Positions 18,934-24,580 of a stretch of 29,353 nucleotides of DNA are shown piece by piece. Position numbers and translations under genes: made by a program. The DNA is taken from the IMG/VR virus record IMGVR_UViG_3300044635_001017, positions 1-29,353 of that record; one strand, written 5' to 3'. Position 1 is the first letter of the stretch; each line of letters begins with the position of its first letter. The DNA is from a virus. The notes under the pieces are model-generated. The model did no database searches, was not told the DNA's origin, and saw nothing but the letters and a program-made list of their open reading frames with translations.

Positions 18934-19048
18934 GCACCATACTGGTGCCACGGCCCCTAGTGCGTTGTTGAGAAGCATTCTCATTCACTTGGCACGTAGA
19001 TTGCTATGGGTGTCGCGGCTTGCCGCTCCTGATGCTGGCGCTTGCGCC
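18934..19048. other. Cluster of perfect hairpins
   Basis: GCACCA-TAC-TGGTGC (18934-18948), GAGAA-GCA-TTCTC (18970-18982) and GGCGC-TT-GCGCC (19037-19048) follow one another without coding potential. None has a T-run, so they are not typical terminators. They may be protein-binding sites or RNA structure in front of the AT-rich block. Confidence 0.45.
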
Positions 19049-19059
19049 GCTGCTATGTT

Positions 19060-19228
19060 GTTTATCAATAGATAAGTAATAGTTATACATACATATAGCT
19101 GCCCATATATATTATTAGTTAGTACTTACTAACATAGTATTACTATGTATACATTAGTATATATAACTATATTACTATATATATATATATTACTATTACT
19201 ATATATTACTATATATAGCAGCTTATAA
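19060..19228. other. AT-rich block with nested palindromes, candidate replication origin
   Basis: Nearly pure A+T with repeated TATTACTATA units. It contains the perfect palindromes GTTAGTA-CT-TACTAAC (19118-19133) and CATAGTA-T-TACTATG (19133-19147). Inverted AGCTGC (about 19098-19103) and GCAGCT (about 19218-19223) frame much of it. Such a block melts easily and, beside iterons between divergent arms, fits a DNA unwinding element. Promoters could also hide here; many -10-like words occur but no convincing -35. Confidence 0.55.
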
Positions 19229-19265
19229 GGGTTTACCCTTGTTCATATGCGCCCTGACCGGGCGC
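19227..19265. promoter_or_regulatory. Operator-like palindrome plus GC-rich hairpin
   Basis: AAGGGT-TT-ACCCTT (19227-19240) shares its GGGTTTACCC core with the palindrome at 18187-18202. It is followed by GCGCCC-TGACC-GGGCGC (19249-19265), a strong 6-bp stem without a T-run. The repeated core is a candidate binding site for a phage or host regulator. Confidence 0.45.
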
Positions 19266-19296
19266 TAATACAGCTAAACAAGAATAATTGCAGCTG

Positions 19297-19358
19297 GCGC
19301 CGCAGGCATTCTGGCAGCTAGGGGCACTGACTCCCGTCAGCCTAGCGCCGCAGGCATT
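19297..19358 (+). repeat. 14-bp direct repeat GCGCCGCAGGCATT, two copies
   Basis: Copies at 19297-19310 and 19345-19358, each followed a few bases later by TGGCAG. Between them lies a CTGAC-TCCC-GTCAG hairpin (19327-19340). G+C-rich compared with the AT-rich block next to it. Role unknown. Confidence 0.6.
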
Positions 19359-19574
19359 TCCATTTGGCAGCCCTGGCCGGCAGGCCCTGCCCACCCCGGG
19401 GGTGTGGGGTGTGAGTTTTATGTTGCACAACCCCGCAACAATTTCTCACAAAAATTCTAGCTTCCAGTACTTTACCTACCCTACATGACCTTAACAGGTC
19501 TTTGAACTCCCACCCACCCGACCCTCGGAGGAGGGGCTCAATGGCTCTAGAACCTCTTTAAAGGGCCCTAGGAG

Positions 19575-19646
19575 GCGTTTAAATGGGCAGGGAGCTACCA
19601 GGGTAGCTTGAAGGGGCCTGACCCGCCTTAAAACGCGTTTAAATGG
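19575..19646 (+). repeat. 12-bp direct repeat GCGTTTAAATGG, exactly 60 bp apart, around a palindrome
   Basis: Copies at 19575-19586 and 19635-19646. Between them is the palindrome AGCTACC-AG-GGTAGCT (19593-19608). Another TTTAAA lies at about 19557. The unit sits 80-150 bp before the first rightward gene, so it may be part of the late promoter or operator region. CCTAC-C-GTAGG (19659-19669) follows. Confidence 0.5.
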
Positions 19647-19722
19647 CTTTGCCAAAAACCTACCGTAGGGAACTTTTTATTAGCATATGTACTCTTACAA
19701 CTAGAAAATTACAGGAAGACCA

Positions 19723-20076
19723 ATGGACTCTGGAATTTACATGTTCACTTGCAAAACTACTGGCAAAAAATACGTTGGCAGCAGTTTAAATTTAAAAGAG
19801 CGTATTGCGCGGCACCGCCGCTACTCGTTTAGAGAAGAAGCTTTTGACGTAGAAATTCTGGAAAGATGTGCTGATAGTTACTTGCAAGAAAGAGAAAACT
19901 ATTACATGTCTCAACATGGCACTCTTGACCCAACTAAAGGGTACAACAAAGCCCAGTCTACACGTAAACCTAAAGCAGTGCTTAGTGAAGCACAGCTTCT
20001 TGCAAAATATAACAGGATGATGTCTTTTCGTCACGCTGAAAAAACTGACGAATATGGCTTCGACTTAGCATTCTAA
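19723..20076 (+). CDS. GIY-YIG endonuclease
   Basis: A 117-aa protein with the GIY-YIG fold signature: GIYMFTCKTTGKKYVGSS (GIY at 4-6, YVG at 17-19), the catalytic Arg in LKERIARHRR, Glu in QERENYYMS, and Asn in KGYNKAQS. A lysine-rich tail may bind DNA. Free-standing enzymes of this type cut or nick DNA at defined sites and often spread by homing. AGGAAG before ATG is a good ribosome site. Being the first gene of the rightward arm, beside the control region, it probably inserted there without harming late genes. No DNA-binding repeat module is visible, so target choice is unknown. Confidence 0.85.
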   Translation: MDSGIYMFTCKTTGKKYVGSSLNLKERIARHRRYSFREEAFDVEILERCADSYLQERENYYMSQHGTLDPTKGYNKAQSTRKPKAVLSEAQLLAKYNRMMSFRHAEKTDEYGFDLAF

Positions 20077-20107
20077 GCCCCGTTGTGGGGATACAACAAA
20101 GGAACTT

Positions 20108-21766
20108 ATGTCTAAAGTGCCCCTGTCAGACGTTAATAGCCGCTACGGCAGCGTAGGGGCCCTTAATGCCAACTTCGACTCCATTCAGCAAGGATTTGAA
20201 AATACCCTGAGCCGAGACGGCACAGGGCCCAATGCCATGGAATCCGATTTGGATATGAATGGCAATGACATTCTTAATGCTGCCAGCGTTTCGGTAACTT
20301 CTCTAACCATCAACGGACAACTTGTTGTCCCTTCCGGCACCGTTGTTGCCCCCCTACCAGGGCAAGCTGGTCAAGCAGGTAAATACCTTTACACCAACGG
20401 TAGTGCCGCATCGTGGCGCCCGCTGGAATACACTCCTACGGGAGTAGGGGCTGTTACCCGCACTGTGCAAGAGAGGTTTCAAGAGGTTGCCAACGTCAAC
20501 GACTACGGGGCAAGCCCCTTGGGATTGACCTCAGCATCCACGGCCATTCAAGCTGTCCTGAATAGCGGTGCCCGCTTCATTGAAGCGCGCGGAGTTTATT
20601 TGTTGAACACTGGGTTAACACTACCCGCTGGTGTAGTGTTTGATTGTCGTAATGCAGTGTTTCTAGCCGGCACCAATGGCATGACAATGCTTACAGCAAC
20701 TAATGGCATTGCCTCTCAAGTATTAGGTGGATTGTGGAGAGGTAATAGCCGCACTAGTGTTGTAGCAATGGACCTTACCAATATGCGCCAAGGGGCTGCC
20801 TTGTCATACCCACAGTGGGAAGATGTTGCAACAGGAGTCATTGTTCGGGCTGGCTGTACAGGATTAGTTGTAGATGCCCCCACCAGTGTACGTGTACCCG
20901 CCCCTGTAAGGGTGCTGGCCTCTTCACACTCCCTTGCTATTCGTAACCCCTCGTTTGACAACAGTAGTGGGGTAAGTGGAAACAACACCGGCAATGGCAT
21001 TGAGGTGGTAGCCTCGGAGGGAGTAAGTGTTGTAGGCGGCGCCATTCAAGGGTTTGCATCAGGGGTGTTGGATAATGCTGTTAAAACCAGTATAGAGAAT
21101 GTACGCTTTGCTTTGTGCACTACAGCAGATGTTAACACAGTGGGTGCCCGTGCCGGGCACTATAGAGGCAATACCCATTATGGGGCAACGGGGCCCACAG
21201 CTTACCGACTTCGCAGTGCTGACGCCATCATTGTAGACAATCCCACCATGGGTACTAGTGCCCGGACAGGGATGTTTGATGCAGACAACACAAACACTAA
21301 TTGCCTTACTTTTCTTTTTGGAAATAGCGGCTCCTTAAACACTCCTTTAGGCAACACAACTGGCATTATTCGTTCGGGCACATCAATACCCTTCACCATT
21401 GTGGACGCGTCGTCAACGGTGCTTTGGAGCAGCAATTGGCAAAACAATTACATCGTAAATGGAGATTGGGTACACATAACTGGTTCTGGGGCCATTGATT
21501 TTTACCCTACTTCAGGGGGGCCATCGTATGTAGAAATAATGTTGCCAATACCTCGTAAAAATGCTACCCCGTTTAACCCACTGGTAATGGGTCAAGGAGC
21601 TATGGTCAATACAAGCGCATCCGGCGGCACTAGTAGAATGTACACAATAATTGGCAACAATCCAAATACAGTTATATTTTATGATGCTATCACGGGGCTT
21701 ACATTTAATCCCCTGAACATTATTTTTAATCGTATTTTCTTTTCTATAAGTTATCCTTGGCGTTAA
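20108..21766 (+). CDS. Tailspike/tail fibre protein with beta-helix domain
   Basis: A 552-aa protein. The N-terminal 60 residues (MSKVPLSDVNSRYGSVGALN, then FENTLSRDGTGPNAMESDLD and MNGNDILNA) form a virion-anchoring module common to many podovirus spikes. Then comes RTVQERFQEVANVNDYGASP and ARFIEARGVYLLNTGLTLPA, the start typical of pectate-lyase-like right-handed beta-helices. Repeated short V/I-x-N/D-x rungs follow. The C-terminal 100 residues look like a separate trimer-forming or receptor-binding cap ending FFSISYPWR. The role is host binding, possibly with polysaccharide depolymerase activity; catalytic acids cannot be assigned by eye. AAAGGAACTT before ATG. It is unusual in lying upstream of the terminase genes. 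Confidence 0.88.
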   Translation: MSKVPLSDVNSRYGSVGALNANFDSIQQGFENTLSRDGTGPNAMESDLDMNGNDILNAASVSVTSLTINGQLVVPSGTVVAPLPGQAGQAGKYLYTNGSAASWRPLEYTPTGVGAVTRTVQERFQEVANVNDYGASPLGLTSASTAIQAVLNSGARFIEARGVYLLNTGLTLPAGVVFDCRNAVFLAGTNGMTMLTATNGIASQVLGGLWRGNSRTSVVAMDLTNMRQGAALSYPQWEDVATGVIVRAGCTGLVVDAPTSVRVPAPVRVLASSHSLAIRNPSFDNSSGVSGNNTGNGIEVVASEGVSVVGGAIQGFASGVLDNAVKTSIENVRFALCTTADVNTVGARAGHYRGNTHYGATGPTAYRLRSADAIIVDNPTMGTSARTGMFDADNTNTNCLTFLFGNSGSLNTPLGNTTGIIRSGTSIPFTIVDASSTVLWSSNWQNNYIVNGDWVHITGSGAIDFYPTSGGPSYVEIMLPIPRKNATPFNPLVMGQGAMVNTSASGGTSRMYTIIGNNPNTVIFYDAITGLTFNPLNIIFNRIFFSISYPWR

Positions 21767-21767
21767 T

Positions 21768-21971
21768 ATGGACGCTATTCAATTTGGAAAAATGCAGGCA
21801 GAAGTAGAGCAGCTACAAAAGGATGTAGCTGACCTTAAAGCTGATGTTAAAACCCTGTTGGAACTTGCTAACAAGGGTAAAGGGGGCTTTTGGGCAGGGA
21901 TGACATTGGCCTCTATGCTGGGCGCTGTAGCCTCATGGTTTGTCTCTCACTGGCCCATTTTTAGGGGTTGA
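21768..21971 (+). CDS. Holin-like membrane protein with coiled coil
   Basis: A 67-aa protein: a heptad-like helix EVEQLQKDVADLKADVKTLLE (21 residues at about 12-32), a KGKGG break, then one membrane span FWAGMTLASMLGAVASWFVS and a short HWPIFRG end. This layout is like XhlA-type and other class III-like phage membrane proteins associated with lysis. No endolysin is next to it in the window, so the role stays tentative. ATG follows the spike stop by one base, with no obvious ribosome site. Confidence 0.6.
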   Translation: MDAIQFGKMQAEVEQLQKDVADLKADVKTLLELANKGKGGFWAGMTLASMLGAVASWFVSHWPIFRG

Positions 21972-21972
21972 C

Positions 21973-22203
21973 ATGCAGCATGTAAAGGTGGAGTGGGAAG
22001 ATGCCATCCTTCTAACTTCCGAGGCTTGGAACATAGGAGAAGATAGTTACGAGTATAACCCTTGGATTTGTGTTACCACTGGTATTCTTCTATATGATGG
22101 CCCTGAAGGCATCATCCTCACTGATAGTGTAAGTGAAAATGCCACTGGGCATGTGCAGCAAATTCCACGAGGCATGATTAGGGACATTACCCATTATGAC
22201 TGA
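21973..22203 (+). CDS. 76-aa hypothetical protein
   Basis: AGGGGTTGAC before ATG at 21973 decides the start; the open frame upstream lies inside the holin-like gene. It encodes MQHVKVEWEDAILLTSEAWN, then YEYNPWICVTTGILLYDGPE and GHVQQIPRGMIRDITHYD. The pattern of strands with a 'TTGILLYDGPEGIILTDS' hairpin is compatible with a small beta protein. It recurs in style next to small terminase genes, but no function is recognised. It overlaps the next gene by 8 nt. Confidence 0.7.
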   Translation: MQHVKVEWEDAILLTSEAWNIGEDSYEYNPWICVTTGILLYDGPEGIILTDSVSENATGHVQQIPRGMIRDITHYD

Positions 22204-22669
22204 CATTAGGGAAAGAGTGGTGGACAGCACGGGTAGGAATGTTGTGCTGGGTTTGTTTAAGGAGTTTGCTCGCCCTGACGTTAAGTTTAAACCCATTTAC
22301 ACCCTTAAGCAAGTGAAGAGTATGTTTCTAGATGCCCGTGACCCTAGTGAATATGCCGCTGCTATGTCCATTGTAGGAGATTGGGATCATTGGCTACAAC
22401 TACGCAACCATGCGCAACTTAAAGGGGTTGTGGACCATTGGCACCAAGAGTTGCAAGTGAAGCTAAGGTCAGAAGCCATTACCGACATGGTGAAGCATAG
22501 CAAGGCCCCCGGCGGCACAGCCGCTGCTAAATGGCTTGCAGATAAAGGGTATGACTCCCCTACTAATAAGAAGAGTGTAGGTAGGCCAAAGAAAGAAGAA
22601 GAGGAAAAGGACAACAGCAAGGTGGAAGAGAAGTTGGCCGCTGTCATTCAACTTGTAGGGAGTAAATAA
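22196..22669 (+). CDS. terS: Terminase small subunit
   Basis: A 157-aa protein: MTDIRERVVDSTGRNVVLGL, a helical middle (IYTLKQVKSMFLDARDPSEY, VGDWDHWLQLRN), and a C-terminal VGRPKKEEEEKDNSKVEEK region with an AT-hook-like GRPKK. Size, helical make-up, position two genes before the large terminase module and this charged tail match phage small terminases, which recognise packaging DNA and regulate the motor. A weak GGGACATT ribosome site; overlaps the previous gene. The identification rests on context and general similarity more than a diagnostic motif. Confidence 0.65.
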   Translation: MTDIRERVVDSTGRNVVLGLFKEFARPDVKFKPIYTLKQVKSMFLDARDPSEYAAAMSIVGDWDHWLQLRNHAQLKGVVDHWHQELQVKLRSEAITDMVKHSKAPGGTAAAKWLADKGYDSPTNKKSVGRPKKEEEEKDNSKVEEKLAAVIQLVGSK

Positions 22670-22938
22670 TGCCCTTCATGAAAAATGGAAAACGCGACTA
22701 TGACAAGCAGCGTGAGCGGTATGATGGCACTGAAGAACAGAAGAAGAAACGTGCAGCCCGTAATAAAGCCCGCGCTACGCTAGAGCGCGAAGGTAAAGTA
22801 CGAAAAGGTGATGGGAAACACGTCGATCATAAGAGGCCCTTGAGTAAGGGTGGTAGCAACAAGCGCAGCAATTTACGTGTGGTTGATGGCAAAAAGAATA
22901 TGAGTTTTGCGCGTAAGCGTGACGGCAGCATTAAATAA
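22669..22938 (+). CDS. Small HNH endonuclease family protein
   Basis: An 89-aa very basic protein. The core is KHVDHKRPLSKGGSNKRSNL followed by RVVDGKKNMSF: the DH, the Gly-Gly-x-x-x-x-x-N-L-R and the second N of a minimal HNH motif, without the zinc-binding Cys pairs seen in the HNH gene at 849-1475. Such small HNH proteins next to terminases are known to take part in packaging-linked cleavage in several phages; here it lies between the small and large terminase genes. The ribosome site is GGGAG, and ATG overlaps the previous TAA (TAATG). Confidence 0.82.
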   Translation: MPFMKNGKRDYDKQRERYDGTEEQKKKRAARNKARATLEREGKVRKGDGKHVDHKRPLSKGGSNKRSNLRVVDGKKNMSFARKRDGSIK

Positions 22939-22952
22939 TTTGGAGATAGAAC

Positions 22953-24407
22953 ATGCTTAATGAAGTCGCTTCGGCGCAAAAGGTTTACAACGTAGCCGCT
23001 CCTTTTCTGCGAGTAGGCTTTGCTGAAGTAGGTAATGGCCTTGTGGGCGGTGCCGCTGATGCACTAACGCTAGTTCAAACTGGCCTTGGTATGACTGTGG
23101 GCCAATCGGGAGGCAACCTTAACATTGCAACAGGTGTAACGCCAAACGCGGAAACCGTTGTTCGGTCAAAGGAGGCTTTTACAGGCTCTCTTCTTGCCCG
23201 CGTCAAAACCATTCTATCGCAGCGCATTGTTAACCAACTATTTCGATATGAGTTAGCCGACTTAATTGGCGAAAATCTTTCGTTTGTTGTCAATGGTGCC
23301 ACCTCGGTGACAGTGACTTTTATTGGCAGTAATCCTTTTACCGAAGCCAACATTGGGCAATCTGTTCGTTTGGGCGCAGTTGTTGGCGTAGACGGTGTTC
23401 CAGGGCGCTACCCCATTGCCTCTGTTTCTGGCAAGGACGTGGAGTTCACTGTAGTGGGTTGGCCCGCCAGCGGTAGCGGTACTCTCACTTTGTACGGTTG
23501 GAATTACATTGCAGTTGAATATAGTGGTATTACAGCCACAACTGCGTCATTTGATACCCAGCGTCGTGGGTGGTCAGCGGGTGCAGGTAGTGTCACTACT
23601 AACACTACCGCTACAGGTCATGTTACACAGCTTGTGCATGATTCAAACACGACGGGATTGGCTGATAGTTTGGTGGCGTCCACGACAGTGTTCCAATGGA
23701 CACAGCGTGGTTCCCGCATTGAAAACATCCCAGATCCAGAAGTACCCCTATACCTATTCATTACAGCGCAAAATGGTGCCGTCGCTCCCGCCAGTACCAC
23801 TACATGGACCATTGGATTTTTGCAAATAGAAAATCAAAGCAATGCTAAAATTCGCATTGCTTCGGCCGATCCTGCCACATCACATGCCCTGCCCGTACAG
23901 ATGCAAGGCGGCACTATAGCTGTATCTAGCGTTACTGGTGGCAGCATTGCGGAAGATGCTGCTGCTACGCTTAACCCTGTAGTAGTTGGCGGTGTTGTAC
24001 GCACTGCTAACGCTCCTACAACTCTAATTGCGGGTGACTCTTCTCGTCTAACTCTAAGTAGCGGCGCACAACTCATTGTAAAGCCGTATGCCCCAGCACA
24101 AGTGGAGTGGGCTGCTTCACTTTCTCTCACTACAACAACTCCTGCCCCATTGGTCGCAGCAGCGGCAGCAGGTATCCGTAACCACATTACAAGTTTTTGG
24201 GCCATTAACACAAGTGCAACCATTGTAGAACTCATTCTACTAGATGGTGTTACAGAAAGGGCCCGTTATCCACTGCCGCCTAACGTTCCTATTCCTGTAC
24301 AATTTCCAACAGGTATCCTCACCACCGCAGCCACTGCTCTAAATGCCAACCTAAGCGCTGCTGCTACAGCAGTGCGCATTGTAGCCACTGGGTATACCTC
24401 GGCTTAA
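22953..24407 (+). CDS. 484-aa putative virion structural protein
   Basis: GGAGATAGAAC before ATG. Opens MLNEVASAQKVYNVAAPFLR and is rich in Thr, Ser, Ala, Gly and short beta strands (SFVVNGATSVTVTFIGS; GTLTLYGWNYIAVEYSG). The C-terminal third (VVRTANAPTTLIAGDSS, RNHITSFWAINTSATIVELI, LLDGVTERARYPLPPNVPIP) has the repeated pattern of phage surface or decoration proteins. No enzyme motif. Sandwiched between terminase genes, it is probably a head- or tail-decorating protein. Composition and codon use match the rest of the late arm. Confidence 0.65.
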   Translation: MLNEVASAQKVYNVAAPFLRVGFAEVGNGLVGGAADALTLVQTGLGMTVGQSGGNLNIATGVTPNAETVVRSKEAFTGSLLARVKTILSQRIVNQLFRYELADLIGENLSFVVNGATSVTVTFIGSNPFTEANIGQSVRLGAVVGVDGVPGRYPIASVSGKDVEFTVVGWPASGSGTLTLYGWNYIAVEYSGITATTASFDTQRRGWSAGAGSVTTNTTATGHVTQLVHDSNTTGLADSLVASTTVFQWTQRGSRIENIPDPEVPLYLFITAQNGAVAPASTTTWTIGFLQIENQSNAKIRIASADPATSHALPVQMQGGTIAVSSVTGGSIAEDAAATLNPVVVGGVVRTANAPTTLIAGDSSRLTLSSGAQLIVKPYAPAQVEWAASLSLTTTTPAPLVAAAAAGIRNHITSFWAINTSATIVELILLDGVTERARYPLPPNVPIPVQFPTGILTTAATALNANLSAAATAVRIVATGYTSA

Positions 24408-24410
24408 AAT

Positions 24411-24578
24411 ATGCAAGTTGAACTCACTTCAAAAGAATTGCACGATGGTTTGCAATGTTTGCTAGTAATAGCAACTGTTGTAGACGGGAACAATGTACGC
24501 AGTGGCCCACATTACGTACAACTACCTGAAGATGCTGGTGACGAAGATATTAAAGAGTATATTGCCTCTCTATACTAA
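24411..24578 (+). CDS. 55-aa hypothetical protein before the large terminase
   Basis: A short gene filling the gap between the 484-aa protein and the large terminase: MQVELTSKELHDGLQCLLVI, ATVVDGNNVRSGPHYVQLPE, DAGDEDIKEYIASLY. There is no clear ribosome site; the ATG follows the preceding stop by 3 nt, so reinitiation is likely. Acidic C-terminal half. The TerL TTG start comes 3 bases after its stop. No family recognised; support is the exact fit in the gap and balanced composition. Confidence 0.6.
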   Translation: MQVELTSKELHDGLQCLLVIATVVDGNNVRSGPHYVQLPEDAGDEDIKEYIASLY

Positions 24579-24580
24579 TT

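Larger units (their letters stand above)
18014..19722. other. Gene-free control region between the two divergent arms
   Basis: About 1.7 kb without a convincing gene on either strand; open frames inside it lack ribosome sites and read as shadows. It divides into a structured leader part (about 18100-18650), a C-rich iteron part (18745-18880), a stretch of hairpins (18930-19050), an AT-rich block (19060-19228), and a mixed repeat-bearing stretch (19229-19680) before the rightward genes. Because transcription diverges from here it must hold the main promoters, but I could not find a convincing sigma70-type pair or a repeated phage promoter by eye. Confidence 0.75.
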
